Origin: JAWKOK01 sp963765875
GTDB taxonomy: Bacteria; Chloroflexota; Anaerolineae; Caldilineales; Caldilineaceae
DNA: 64,000 bases
NCBI GenBank assembly: GCA_963765875.1
Contig: CAVXYK010000018.1
Coordinates: 129,956-193,955 of the forward strand
Direction: 5' to 3'
The position numbers and the translations under genes are program-made. The notes under the pieces were generated by a model. It saw only the letters and a list, made by a program, of their open reading frames with translations. It made no database searches and was not told where the DNA came from. Below are positions 21,172-29,985 of this stretch, one piece after another. Position 1 is the first letter of the stretch, and every line of letters begins with the position of its first letter.

Positions 21172-21648
21172 ATGTTTGATGGAATTCAGAAGATTGCTTC
21201 CAGCTACAGCAGCCTCCGTGGATATCAAAATCCACGGGGCGTACGAGCATTGATCGCCTGCACGGCATTCGGGCTAGCTCTGTTTCTGGCAGGCTGCTTG
21301 GCCGATCCGAACATCGTTGCCGCGCCCAACGAACCGATTCCGCAGACGCCGCCCCCCTTGCCCTTTGAGGACAACCCCGATCCAACGCTCTGCGGCATCC
21401 CGACTCAGGACGACCGAAAAGGCATCGCCCACGGCGAGATTGAAGGCGAGCCGGCAGCACCGATCATCTATCTCTATGAGAGTCACGTTCGTCAGCGCAT
21501 TACAGGACAGATCTACCCCGGCGCTGAAGTGCAGATTCTTCTAAACCAGAGCAATCCTACCCTCGACTACTATTTTGTGAAGACGGTCAATGTGGAGCCG
21601 TCCCAGGAGGGATGGATCCCGGCGCCGTTTGTGGCCGTTGGACCGTAA
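21172..21648 (+). CDS. Lipoprotein with SH3-like C-terminal domain
   Basis: This is 158 residues. A basic N-terminus and a hydrophobic stretch (LIACTAFGLALFLAGC) end in the lipobox LAGC, so Cys would be lipidated at the membrane surface. A Pro-rich linker (PIPQTPPPLPFEDNPDP) follows, then a beta-rich domain from about residue 85 that resembles bacterial SH3 (YESHVRQRITGQIYPGAEVQ ... EGWIPAPFVAV). The ATG at 21172 is preferred over GTG at 21166 because GGAGG at 21162-21166 is the ribosome site. It is transcribed with the giant protein upstream but beyond a hairpin. Function unknown. Confidence 0.7.
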   Translation: MFDGIQKIASSYSSLRGYQNPRGVRALIACTAFGLALFLAGCLADPNIVAAPNEPIPQTPPPLPFEDNPDPTLCGIPTQDDRKGIAHGEIEGEPAAPIIYLYESHVRQRITGQIYPGAEVQILLNQSNPTLDYYFVKTVNVEPSQEGWIPAPFVAVGP

Positions 21649-21670
21649 AGAGGCACAGCAACGCCCGGCT

Positions 21671-21743
21671 CAGCCAGACGGATTACCGATCCGTCCTACA
21701 AAATATGCGGCGAGTTTCTGTAGGGTGGAATGGCATTCCGCCC
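21671..21743. repeat. Pair of opposed REP-like palindromes
   Basis: The first unit reads on the minus strand as GTAGGACGGATCGGTAATCC. The second starts GTAG at 21720 and carries GGTGGAATG-G-CATTCCGCC. The two heads face opposite ways, as in paired REP units. They fill the gap between convergent genes. Confidence 0.7.
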
Positions 21744-21750
21744 AGCCTCG

Positions 21751-22611
21751 CTAGGTCAGCCGATAGAACCGCTGCGCATTGCGCCGAAACAGCTTGTCCT
21801 GCGCCTCCGCCCCAAGATCTGCTGTCGCCCAGGCCAATATCTCAACCCAATCCGTGTATGTCGTCGCCAGTAGCGAGACCGGCCAGTCGCCGCCGTACAT
21901 GACGCGATCGATGCCGAATGCCTCGATGACATGATCGATGTAGGGCTTCAGATCCTCGCGGGTCCAGGCCTCGAGATCTGCCTCGGTTGCCAACCCGGAG
22001 ATCTTGCACTCGACGTTGGGATAGGCAGCCAGATGCGTGATCTGGGCGGCCCACGGCTCCATCAGACCCGCCGCGATGTCCGGCTTGGAGATGTGATCCA
22101 CCACAAACGATACATCCGGGCACTGGTCGACTAGCGCGAGGACATCACCAAGCTGATGATGGATTGAGCAAATATCGAAGCTGAAGCCATATGCCGGCAG
22201 CAGTTGCACACCCTCGACAAAACCCGGCCGAATCGAGAAGCCGGGCTCCTCCGACTGAATCATACGCCGGATGCCCTTGACCAATGGATTCTCCGCCAGC
22301 GCTGCCAGAGGCTCCCGCACCGCCTCGCCAAGCTCAAGCGGGACAGAGGCGACGATCCCCTGGATGCGCGGCTCGTGCTCGGCCAGCGACGTGACCCAGT
22401 CGACCTCTGCCAATGAATGATCCGGGTCGCAGCCGGCCTCTACAAAGACGATGCCGTCCAGGTTGAGCGAATCGGCCTGCTTGGCCACATCGCTCGGCAG
22501 ATGCGCGTTGCCGATAGCAGGCGCGTTGGCCAACCAACTGTAGGGCAAGTTGTCGGGATCCCAGAAGTGTACGTGGGTGTCGATGATGGATAGGGGCATG
22601 GTTGATGACAT
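21751..22611 (-). CDS. Amidohydrolase, L-fuconolactonase type
   Basis: This 286-residue amidohydrolase_2/TIM-barrel enzyme carries the metal motif DTHVHFWDP near residue 11, FVVDHISKP in mid-chain and MYGGDWPVSLL near the end (His and Asp ligands). The family opens sugar-acid lactones such as L-fucono-1,5-lactone or L-rhamnono-1,4-lactone. Its place beside an L-fuconate dehydratase gene favours fuconolactone. AAGGAAAAACC precedes the ATG. It is the last gene of a minus-strand operon running from 27290. Cytosolic; no signal peptide. Confidence 0.86.
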   Translation of the reverse strand: MSSTMPLSIIDTHVHFWDPDNLPYSWLANAPAIGNAHLPSDVAKQADSLNLDGIVFVEAGCDPDHSLAEVDWVTSLAEHEPRIQGIVASVPLELGEAVREPLAALAENPLVKGIRRMIQSEEPGFSIRPGFVEGVQLLPAYGFSFDICSIHHQLGDVLALVDQCPDVSFVVDHISKPDIAAGLMEPWAAQITHLAAYPNVECKISGLATEADLEAWTREDLKPYIDHVIEAFGIDRVMYGGDWPVSLLATTYTDWVEILAWATADLGAEAQDKLFRRNAQRFYRLT

Positions 22612-22641
22612 GGTTTTTCCTTTTCAATCTGGATTATTTTT

Positions 22642-22682
22642 TACCACAGAGGAACGGAGGGGGCACAGAGAACCACAGAGAA
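22642..22682. repeat. CACAGAG-type short repeat
   Basis: This stretch contains CCACAGAGGAACGGAGG, GGCACAGAG and AACCACAGAGAA in quick succession, the same family as at 5562 and 46438. It separates the lactonase from the dehydrogenase gene. Confidence 0.45.
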
Positions 22683-22718
22683 GAACACTCGGTATCTTTT
22701 CCGTACGTTTCCGTCTGT

Positions 22719-23679
22719 TTACCCACGATTCTCTGGAATGACCGGACTCAACAGCGGTTCGCCCCTCAGCCCTGCCAGCAGGTTGTCGATACCACGTTGA
22801 ACCATGCCGTCGCGCGTCTGGAGCGTGGCGCTGCCGAGATGGGGTGTGATCACGACGTTGTCCATGGTCAACAGTGGATGGTCACGCGGCAGTGGCTCCG
22901 GTTCGGTGACATCGAGCGCAGCGCCCGCAATCCAGCCGGCCTGGAGCGCCTCGACCAATGCTTCGTGGTCGACCACGCCGCCACGGGCCATGTTGATGAG
23001 AAATGCCGTCTCCTTCATCTGCCGCAATTCGTCCCGCCCGATCAGGTTGCGGGTCTCGTCGGTCATCGGCACGTTGAGCGAGACAAAATCTGAAGCAGTC
23101 AGCAGTTCGGGCAGCGTGGCATAGGAGACGCCCAGCTCCGCCTCGGCCTGCAGATCCCGGTTGCGGTTGTGGTAGAGCACGGGCATGTCGAAACCGCCGG
23201 CTCGTTTGGCCACCTGCCGACCGATCGCACCCATGCCAATGATCCCAAGCGTAGAGCCGTGGACTTCAGCCCCATTGAGAATAAACGGATCATAGAATGT
23301 AAACTCGGGGCTACGCGCGTGGCGATCACCGATCACCAGATTGCGAGCCACGGCCATGAGGATGGCAAAGGTCAGGTCGGCAGTGGCCCCATCGACAAAG
23401 CCGGGCGTGTTGCCGACCGGGATGCCGCGAGCCGCAGCGTCATCGATGATGATGTGATCCACGCCTACGCCGGTGTTGCTGATCACGCGCAGATTGGGCA
23501 TGGAGTCCATCACGCTACCGTCGACCAACGGATGCCCCATCAGCCAGAGCCCTTCAGCCGCCTGAAGCAGCGCCGGATCAGTGTCGTCGCCATGCCAGAC
23601 CGCCACATCAAATTGGCCTCCAGCTCATTGCCAAATAGCGTTCGTTCGGTTCGGTGTTGCAGAGCACTTGTAATGGCAT
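22719..23679 (-). CDS. D-2-hydroxyacid dehydrogenase, N-terminus frameshifted
   Basis: The intact part (to 23606) has the NAD-binding motif GIIGMGAIGRQ, the catalytic block MARGGVVDHEALVEAL, and TPHLGSAT with the catalytic His. It reduces 2-oxoacids or oxidises D-2-hydroxyacids in the cytosol (glyoxylate reductase-like). The frame from 23606 begins too late for the family. A better start is the ATG at 23679, with AAAGGA upstream and MPLQVLCNTEPNER in frame. Reaching the main frame needs small indels near 23635-23640 and 23608-23612, giving LFGNELEAN and then DVAVWHGDD. It sits in the fuconate-type operon, where a dehydrogenase for a C3 product would fit. Confidence 0.8.
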
Positions 23680-23783
23680 GATAGATATCCTTTCTTCACG
23701 AACTCACTACGATTCATTCTAGCTTTGAGCGACCGCAGATTTGGCAATTCAGACCGGACGTTCTTTGGGTTCGTCCAGAAACA

Positions 23784-23890
23784 AGTTCTCGTTTTCGAGC
23801 TCGACCTACGAATGCCGTGTAGGGCGGAATGACATTCCGCCTGGCTGGGCCAAGCTCAGCTAGGCTGGTCGGATTGCCAATCCGACCTAC
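23784..23890. repeat. Cluster of three REP-like palindromes
   Basis: A minus-strand unit ends CTCGACCTACG (about 23799-23810). A plus-strand unit starts GTAG at 23819 and holds GGCGGAATG-A-CATTCCGCC. A minus-strand unit holds GGTCGGATTG-C-CAATCCGACC (23867-23887), closing with CTAC at 23887-23890. Heads point in alternating directions. No gene lies in this 255-bp gap. Confidence 0.75.
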
Positions 23891-23934
23891 GAAACTCACT
23901 GGGCCGTTCGCACGTGGGCGTGCGAACCAAGCAT

Positions 23935-25161
23935 TCACAGCAGATCGGAACTGCTGCCCGGCTCCTGAGGCGTGCGATAGACACCTTCGGTCACCTCTGC
24001 TGGGTGCACGAAATGCCGGCGCAGATGGGGAATATACTCCAGGAAGATTGCTTCCTGTCCCAGGGCGATGTGGTTGAAAAGCACGAGATGTTGGTGGATC
24101 TGCCCCATGTCGCCCACATGGGGTACGACAGGCAGGCCAAACTTGCGAGCCAGCAGGCTCACAGTGAGGTATTCGCTGATGCCGCCCACACGCGTGCAGT
24201 CCACCTGCACGAAATCAAGCGCACCGGCCTGCATGAAATTCTTAAAGAGTACCCGATGCGAGACATGCTCGCCCAGCGCGATCTTGATGGGAGAGATGGC
24301 TCTGGCCAACGTCTGATGCGCCAGCACATCGTCGGGATGGGTCGGCTCCTCGATCCAGAAGGGCGACATGTCCGCCAGATCCAGCGAGATGCGTATTGCC
24401 TGGGGCAACGTCCAGCTCTGGTTGGCGTCGAGCATGACGCGTGCCTGGTCGCCGGCCGCCTCGCGCACCATGTAGGCGCGCCGGATGTCGCGTTGGCTAT
24501 CGGCTGCGCCGACCTTGAGCTTCATGGCATCAAACCCGGCGTCGACCGCGGCCTTGACGTTATTCTTGACCAGCTCGTCACTGTAGCCAAACCAGCCGAT
24601 GGATGTGTCGTAGCCGGGATAGCCCGCCGCCAGGATCATTCTCTGTCGGGGCGACCTGCAGGCGTTGTCTGCCAGCAAAGCCAAGGCATCGTCCCTCGTC
24701 ATCACGTCTTCGAGATAGCTCAGATCGAGCAAATCGACTAGCTGCTGTGGCGACAGATCGAGCAGCAGGCGCCAGAGCGGAACGTCGCGTGCCTTGGCCC
24801 AAAGATCAAAGCAGGCGTTGGTGATAGAAGCCAGCGCTAGATGGACCATGCCTTTGTGGGGCCCCAGCCAGCGCCAGCGTGGGTGATCGGCAATGGCCTT
24901 GAAGACGCTGCCAAACTCAGACATCAACGCTTCAATTTCTCGGCCGACCAATGGCTGGGCCATCATCTCGATCATGCGACAGATCTCGTCGTTGCCGTCG
25001 CCCAACGTGAAGGCGAGTCCGGTGCCGACTACACCGTCATCGCTTTCCAGCAGTGTGACAGCGTAGGAGTAGACTGGATCGGTGTGGATCGAATCAGTGC
25101 CCTCGCCCGGCTTGAGCGGGTAGCGAGCGTCGCGTGTACGAATGCGTGTAATGGTTGTCAT
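23935..25161 (-). CDS. L-fuconate dehydratase, enolase superfamily
   Basis: This 408-residue protein is close to the usual FucD length. It removes water from L-fuconate to give 2-keto-3-deoxy-L-fuconate, with Mg2+ in the cytosol. Family marks are GWFGYSDELVKNNVKAAVDA, the catalytic lysine block MKLKVGA, the metal ligand MLDANQ, WIEEPTHPDD, and the late PHVGDMGQIHQHLV with its His. GAGGAAAT precedes the ATG. Neighbours are a lactonase, an SDR and a second dehydratase on the same strand, the usual set of the non-phosphorylative fucose route. Confidence 0.88.
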   Translation of the reverse strand: MTTITRIRTRDARYPLKPGEGTDSIHTDPVYSYAVTLLESDDGVVGTGLAFTLGDGNDEICRMIEMMAQPLVGREIEALMSEFGSVFKAIADHPRWRWLGPHKGMVHLALASITNACFDLWAKARDVPLWRLLLDLSPQQLVDLLDLSYLEDVMTRDDALALLADNACRSPRQRMILAAGYPGYDTSIGWFGYSDELVKNNVKAAVDAGFDAMKLKVGAADSQRDIRRAYMVREAAGDQARVMLDANQSWTLPQAIRISLDLADMSPFWIEEPTHPDDVLAHQTLARAISPIKIALGEHVSHRVLFKNFMQAGALDFVQVDCTRVGGISEYLTVSLLARKFGLPVVPHVGDMGQIHQHLVLFNHIALGQEAIFLEYIPHLRRHFVHPAEVTEGVYRTPQEPGSSSDLL

Positions 25162-25193
25162 ATTTCCTCGCTATGCGAATGGGGTATGTCAGA

Positions 25194-25261
25194 AGGGGCG
25201 ACCCTTGTGATCGCCCGATGCTGTCCGGCCAATTGCAGGCAACCACAAGGGTCGCCCCTAC
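25194..25261. repeat. 16-bp perfect inverted repeat with a 34-bp spacer
   Basis: AGGGGCGACCCTTGTG (25194-25209) and CACAAGGGTCGCCCCT (25244-25259), closed by CTAC at 25258-25261. It is related to the 62-bp elements at 36198 and 43725 and lies between two operon genes. Confidence 0.8.
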
Positions 25262-25272
25262 CGTTGATCGGC

Positions 25273-26043
25273 CTAGCGTCGATAGCCCAGTTCGGCCCCG
25301 CCGGTGACGGGCATGATCGCGCCGGTGACGAACCGTGCTTTGTCCGAGATCAAGAACGCAGCGACATCGGCGATGACGTCGCCTTCGGGGCAGTAGCCCA
25401 ATGGATGGATCTCGTTGAGGTAGTGCTCAATGCCCGCCATACCGGCCTGCTCTTGCGACCACTGCCGCAGCAACGGTGTCCAGACGCCGGCCGGGCAGAT
25501 GGCGTTGACGCGAATGCCCAACGGCGCGTAGTCCAGCGCCATGGCTTTGGTCAACGAAATCATCGCGCCTTTGGTCGACACATAGGCCGCATGATTGGCC
25601 TGGCCGATCTGGCCGACAAGGCTGGCCGTGTTGAGAATATTGCCTTTTCTGGCCTTGAGCGCCTCGAATGCAAAGCGTGTCGTCAGATAGACACTCTTGA
25701 GATTGACCCGGTGCAGCGCATCCCATTCCGCCTCGCTGGTTTCGTGCAGCGGCTTGGATGGATTGGCGATGCCGGCATTGTTGTGAACGACATCCAAATG
25801 TCCGTAGTGTCCCAGCGCGGCCTGGATGGCGTTTTCGACTGCCGCACTGTCACCAACATCGCAGCGTATGGCAATGGCATCGCCCGACAGTTGAGCCGCC
25901 GACTGCTCGGCGTTTTCCAAACTAATGTCAGCGATGGCGACCTGTGCGCCTTCATCGGCATAGGCTTTGGCACATTCAAAACCGATCCCCTGGCCACCGC
26001 CAGTGATGAAGACCACCTTGTCCTGCAGCGACTTGCTTGTCAT
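25273..26043 (-). CDS. Short-chain dehydrogenase/reductase, sugar or keto-sugar-acid type
   Basis: This is about 256 residues, classical SDR. The cofactor loop is VFITGGGQGIG, followed by NNAG, the catalytic Ser in NTASLVG, and YVSTK (Tyr and Lys). The start ATG at 26043 has GAGGAG 5 nt upstream; the frame open from 26079 adds unlikely residues. In fucose pathways SDRs serve as L-fucose dehydrogenase or as 2-keto-3-deoxy-L-fuconate dehydrogenase. The operon context supports one of these, but sequence alone cannot choose. Cytosolic. Confidence 0.85.
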   Translation of the reverse strand: MTSKSLQDKVVFITGGGQGIGFECAKAYADEGAQVAIADISLENAEQSAAQLSGDAIAIRCDVGDSAAVENAIQAALGHYGHLDVVHNNAGIANPSKPLHETSEAEWDALHRVNLKSVYLTTRFAFEALKARKGNILNTASLVGQIGQANHAAYVSTKGAMISLTKAMALDYAPLGIRVNAICPAGVWTPLLRQWSQEQAGMAGIEHYLNEIHPLGYCPEGDVIADVAAFLISDKARFVTGAIMPVTGGAELGYRR

Positions 26044-26111
26044 ATAGACTCCTCGTAGGCGTCGACACGGATAGCCCAAGATTCAAAGATTCGTCACGCA
26101 TTGCAACAACA

Positions 26112-27290
26112 TTACCAATCGCCCACTGAACCGTCTCGGTAGAATGAACGTTGCAGCACTTCTTGTTCGAACGGATGCTTGCGCACCTCATCCTCGTTGA
26201 TGGTGATGCCTAAACCGGGCCTCTCGTTGGGCAGCACAATGCGTCCCTCGGGTAGGATCGTGTAGCCCTCTTCGACGACGTCCTGTCGCCAGGGCACGTC
26301 GTCGGTCACCGTCTCGCAGATGATGTAGCTGGGCTGGGAGAAGCCAAACTCCAGACTGGCTGCAGTGCTCACGGGACCCTGCGGGTTGTGCGGGGCCAGC
26401 GCAACGCGGTGTGCTTCGGCCAGCGCGGCGATGCGTCGCGCCTCGGAAAGACCGCCGCAATGGGTGATATCCAGCTGGCAGATCTCGCAGCCGCGGGCCT
26501 CAAAGAGGGCCTTGAACTGGGCCAGATGGGTCATGCGCTCGCCGGTAGCGACAGGCGTTGTCAGGCTCCTGTTGATGTGGGCCAGACCCTCCAGCGATTC
26601 GGGCCAGCAGGGTTCTTCAAAGAAGTAGAGGCCATAGGGTTCCAACGCCTGTCCGAACTTGAGCCCCATGGCCGGCGAGGGACGGGCATGACAGTCGACC
26701 ATGATGTCGATGTCGTCTCCCACCGCGTCGCGCATGGCGGCTACATTGTTCACCGCCCATTGCACGGCCCGGTTGCCTTCAATGGGCATGGTCTCGGGCA
26801 CAGCCATGGATTTGAACGCCGTGTAGCCGGCTTCAACCGCGCCCAGGGCCAGCTCGCCGTAACGACTGTGATCATCGCGACCGATCTCGTAAAAATCCTC
26901 CAGCTTTCCCCCGCCCAGATGGGCATAGGTGCGGATGTGATCGCGCACCGGGCCGCCCCAAAGCTTGGAGCAAGGCATCCCCGTCACCTTGCCCATGATG
27001 TCCCAGAGCGCAAGATCGATGCCCGAGATGGCCGTCGAGCGGACAATGCCGTTGCCATGCCAGAAATGCTGGCGATACATCATCTGCCAGAGATGTTCGA
27101 TGCGCGTCGGATCTTCGCCGATGAGCAACTGGCTGATGTCCTCGATAGAGCCGACAACGCCACGCGTATGCCACTCCAGCGTGGCCTCGCCCCAGCCGAT
27201 CAGGCCCGGCTGGTCAGTCGTGATCTTGACGAAAATCCAGTTGCGCATGCGTGCATTGCAGACCAGGGTTTCGATTTTTTCTATCTTCAC
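26112..27290 (-). CDS. Mandelate racemase/galactonate dehydratase-like enolase superfamily enzyme
   Basis: This is 392 residues with the capping domain (IFVKITTDQPGLIGWGEA) and the barrel: IDIMVDCHARPSPAMGLKF with the first metal Asp, YFFEEPCWPESLEGL with Glu ligands, TPVATGERMT, and a catalytic His in LAPHNPQGPVSTAAS. These match D-galactonate-type acid sugar dehydratases. GTG start at 27290 with AGGAG upstream. It is the first gene of the minus-strand fucose-type operon. Substrate cannot be fixed; galactonate, arabinonate or an allied acid is likely. Confidence 0.85.
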   Translation of the reverse strand: MKIEKIETLVCNARMRNWIFVKITTDQPGLIGWGEATLEWHTRGVVGSIEDISQLLIGEDPTRIEHLWQMMYRQHFWHGNGIVRSTAISGIDLALWDIMGKVTGMPCSKLWGGPVRDHIRTYAHLGGGKLEDFYEIGRDDHSRYGELALGAVEAGYTAFKSMAVPETMPIEGNRAVQWAVNNVAAMRDAVGDDIDIMVDCHARPSPAMGLKFGQALEPYGLYFFEEPCWPESLEGLAHINRSLTTPVATGERMTHLAQFKALFEARGCEICQLDITHCGGLSEARRIAALAEAHRVALAPHNPQGPVSTAASLEFGFSQPSYIICETVTDDVPWRQDVVEEGYTILPEGRIVLPNERPGLGITINEDEVRKHPFEQEVLQRSFYRDGSVGDW

Positions 27291-27518
27291 AATTGGCTCC
27301 TAATCGTCTACTGTCCAACAGTGCTTCTCTGTTGTCTCACCTCCCCGCATTGTCAGGGAATCGACGCTTTTGCACAACACGCGCAAAAATATCAGGTTTG
27401 CCTCTTTCCCTTGCCATGGCTATGATCAGATGTAGAAGATGATCCGTATTCGGCGGCGCGCATCAAAGTGCGCACCGGGTACTGGCTTGAACCAGCTACC
27501 AATTGAGGGAGCATCGCA

Positions 27519-28343
27519 ATGAAATACGGCATAGCGCTACCCTATAATATCGCAAGCGCCGTCCCCAGCCTGGCCAAAGCAATAGAAGAGGCAGGTTGGG
27601 ATGGGTGCTTTCTCGGTGACGCAATCTGGTGTGAGGATCCAATGATTGCGCTCGCAGCCGCATCGAAAACAACGAGCCGAATCCGGCTGGGCACCATGAT
27701 CGTCCCGGCTCCACTCAGGCATCCGTGGAAGATCGCCAGCGAATCGGCTGCGTTGGATCAACTCTCTGATGGTCGCATGATTCTCGGGCTAGGGGCCGGC
27801 GCGGTCTGGATGGGCTGGCAGGCTTTTCCGGATGCTGTGACCGAGACCAAAGCGCGCGTCGAGATGCTGGACGAGACCATCGACATCCTGACGCTGCTCT
27901 ACCAGCGCAAACCGTTTGACTTCGATGGACAGCATTTTCAGGTCAAACTTTCCCAGCTGGATGAGATGCACTACCCGCCCAAACCGGTGCAACAGCCGCG
28001 CATTCCCCTCTGGATTCCCGGCATTTGGCCGCACAAAAAGTCGATGGAGCGCGCCCTCAAATGTGATGGCCTGTTGCTGGAGAAGCTGAGTGCAAAGGGT
28101 GAGCCCGAACGCGTAACGCCCGCCGATGTCGCCGAGATCAAGGCATTTGTCGACGAAAAGCGCACGCTACCATCGCCTTTCGACATTATCGTCAGCGGCA
28201 GCACCGCCGGCATGGACAGCGAGCAACAGCAGGAGACGATGGCCTTATGGAAAAGCGCCGGCGCCACCTGGTGGATCGAAGAGATGTTCAATGAATCGGA
28301 AGCGGCAGTCGAGGAACGGCTCCGCCTGGGTCCACCGGGCTAG
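27519..28343 (+). CDS. Luciferase-like (LLM class) flavin/F420 oxidoreductase
   Basis: This 274-residue TIM-barrel protein begins MKYGIALPYNIASAVPSLAK. It has the usual LGTMIVPAPLRHP and SDGRMILGLGAGAVWMGWQA blocks near residues 60 and 95. Members use reduced FMN or F420; which one cannot be told here. GAGGGAG at 27505-27511 is 7 nt before the ATG. It is divergent from the dehydratase operon with a 228-bp gap and precedes the dehydrogenase gene at 28561. The substrate is unknown. Confidence 0.85.
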   Translation: MKYGIALPYNIASAVPSLAKAIEEAGWDGCFLGDAIWCEDPMIALAAASKTTSRIRLGTMIVPAPLRHPWKIASESAALDQLSDGRMILGLGAGAVWMGWQAFPDAVTETKARVEMLDETIDILTLLYQRKPFDFDGQHFQVKLSQLDEMHYPPKPVQQPRIPLWIPGIWPHKKSMERALKCDGLLLEKLSAKGEPERVTPADVAEIKAFVDEKRTLPSPFDIIVSGSTAGMDSEQQQETMALWKSAGATWWIEEMFNESEAAVEERLRLGPPG

Positions 28344-28364
28344 CAAGTTGTCGGAAAGAAACAG

Positions 28365-28473
28365 AATAGAACGCTGATCATGCGGATCGGGCTGATCTTC
28401 GCGGATAAACACAGGAATAATCCGATCTTCTTCCGCCAATTCCGCTCAATCCGCGTTCTATTTCGTGTCTCTC
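28365..28473. repeat. Imperfect inverted repeat, GAACGC...GCGTTC family
   Basis: The arms AATAGAACGCTGATCATGCG and CCGCTCAATCCGCGTTCTATT are related to the larger element at 39932-40020 (shared TAGAACGC, GGATCGGGC, ATCTTCGCGGAT). No gene is seen between 28344 and 28560. Confidence 0.55.
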
Positions 28474-28560
28474 CACGAGGCTGCTAGAACGCCCGAATGA
28501 TCCCGCCGCAAGACCATAATCCATCAAATAAATGAAATAGCAGACAGGAAAGAGTCAAAC

Positions 28561-29625
28561 ATGGCATCATTCAAGATCGCAGTGATTCCCGGCGACGGCA
28601 TCGGTAAGGAAGTGATCCCCGAGGGCATTCAGGCCCTGGAGGCAGCCAGCCGCCTTCACAACGTCGACTTCGAGTGGACCGAGTTCGACTGGTCGTGCGA
28701 GACCTATCACAACACCGGACAGATGATGCCGGATGACGGACTTGACCAATTGCGCGATTTCGACGCCATCTATCTGGGCGCAGTCGGCTTCCCCGGCGTG
28801 CCCGATCACATCTCGCTCTGGGGGCTGCTGATTCCGATCCGGCGCGCCTTCGACCAGTATGTCAATCTGCGGCCGGTGCGACTCTTCGAGGGGGTGCCCT
28901 GCCCGCTGGTCGGCAAGCAGCCGGGCGACATCGATATGATGGTCGTGCGCGAGAATGTGGAGGGCGAATACTCCTCCATCGGCGGGATCCAATACGAGGA
29001 CATGGAACAGGAAGCCGCCACCCAACTGAGCATCTTCACGCGCCACGGCGTGGACCGCATTCTCAAATACGCGTTCGACCTTGCCCAGAGCCGCCCGGCC
29101 CACCATCTGACCTCGGCCACCAAGTCCAACGGCATCTACCACACCATGCCCTATTGGGACAGCCGGGTGAAGGTGACGGCCGAGGCCTATCCGGATGTGA
29201 GAATCGATCAGTATCACATCGACATTCTGACCGCCCATTTCGTGCGCATGCCCGAGATCTTCGACGTGGTCGTCGGCTCCAATCTCTTCGGTGACATCCT
29301 GTCCGATCTAGGGCCGGCCTGCACCGGCACCATCGCCATCGCGCCGTCGGCCAACATCAACCCGGAACGAACCTTCCCCTCCATGTTCGAGCCGGTGCAC
29401 GGCTCCGCGCCCGACATTGCCGGCCTGGGCATCGCCAACCCCATCGGCGCCATCTGGGCCGGGGCCATGATGATGGAGCACCTGGGCGTGCCGACGATGC
29501 ACGATGACATGATGCGCGCCATCGAGACCGTGCTGCGCGACGCCGATCACCTGACGCCGGACATGGGCGGCAAGGCTACGACGCGGGAGCTAGGCCAGGC
29601 GATTGCGGATGTGGTCGTTGACTAG
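28561..29625 (+). CDS. Tartrate/D-malate dehydrogenase, isopropylmalate dehydrogenase family
   Basis: This is 354 residues of the decarboxylating beta-hydroxyacid dehydrogenase fold. Motifs: IAVIPGDGIGKEVIPE at the start, VRENVEGEYSSIGG, SATKSNGI with the catalytic Lys, VVGSNLFGDILSDL with metal Asp residues, and FEPVHGSAPDIAG near the NAD site. The extended N-terminal loop and WGLLIPIRRAFDQYVNLRPV are closer to TtuC/DmlA than to LeuB. It oxidises tartrate or D-malate in the cytosol. An AGGA lies 11 nt upstream. It fits a sugar-acid catabolic neighbourhood. Confidence 0.85.
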   Translation: MASFKIAVIPGDGIGKEVIPEGIQALEAASRLHNVDFEWTEFDWSCETYHNTGQMMPDDGLDQLRDFDAIYLGAVGFPGVPDHISLWGLLIPIRRAFDQYVNLRPVRLFEGVPCPLVGKQPGDIDMMVVRENVEGEYSSIGGIQYEDMEQEAATQLSIFTRHGVDRILKYAFDLAQSRPAHHLTSATKSNGIYHTMPYWDSRVKVTAEAYPDVRIDQYHIDILTAHFVRMPEIFDVVVGSNLFGDILSDLGPACTGTIAIAPSANINPERTFPSMFEPVHGSAPDIAGLGIANPIGAIWAGAMMMEHLGVPTMHDDMMRAIETVLRDADHLTPDMGGKATTRELGQAIADVVVD

Positions 29626-29654
29626 AAACGGATTGGTACTGATGCACTTGCATT

Positions 29655-29676
29655 ATTGTATCCCAGGGGATACAAT
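29655..29676. promoter_or_regulatory. Palindromic operator of the toxin-antitoxin pair
   Basis: ATTGTATCCC (29655-29664), AG, GGGATACAAT (29667-29676): perfect 10-bp arms ending 6 bp before the toxin start. This is the usual place for autorepression by the HTH antitoxin or the toxin-antitoxin complex. Confidence 0.75.
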
Positions 29677-29682
29677 TAACTC

Positions 29683-29973
29683 ATGATGGAAATCCGTCAA
29701 ACACCTGTCTACGCAGACTGGTTTTCCAAATTGCGAGATCGCCAAGCTCGCGCTCGCATTGACGTACGCATTCGCAGGCTATCGTTGGGCAATCCCGGGG
29801 ATGTGAAACCTGTCGGCGGTGGTGTTTCAGAGTTGCGCATCAATTATGGCCCTGGCTACCGTGTTTACTTTGTACAGCGAGGGGCAACAGTGGTGATCTT
29901 GCTGGCTGGCGGAGACAAACGTACGCAGAGTCAGGACATCCAGGTCGCACTGGAACTAGCACGCAATCTGTAG
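29683..29973 (+). CDS. RelE/HigB-type toxin (addiction module killer protein)
   Basis: This is 96 residues of the RelE/ParE fold in the small HigB-like killer group: VYADWFSKLRDRQARARIDV, then GVSELRINYGPGYRVYF and LLAGGDKRTQSQDI. These toxins cleave mRNA on the ribosome and are held by the partner antitoxin. It starts at either of two adjacent ATGs. The toxin gene comes first and the antitoxin follows after 12 bp, the typical higBA order. The lone TA pair between metabolic genes suggests horizontal gain. Confidence 0.88.
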   Translation: MMEIRQTPVYADWFSKLRDRQARARIDVRIRRLSLGNPGDVKPVGGGVSELRINYGPGYRVYFVQRGATVVILLAGGDKRTQSQDIQVALELARNL

Positions 29974-29985
29974 AGGGTGAGAAAA

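Noticed and set aside
24841..27425. Long plus-strand frames (24841-26058, 26388-27425)
   Set aside because: Opposite the SDR and dehydratase genes, which carry clear catalytic motifs on the minus strand.
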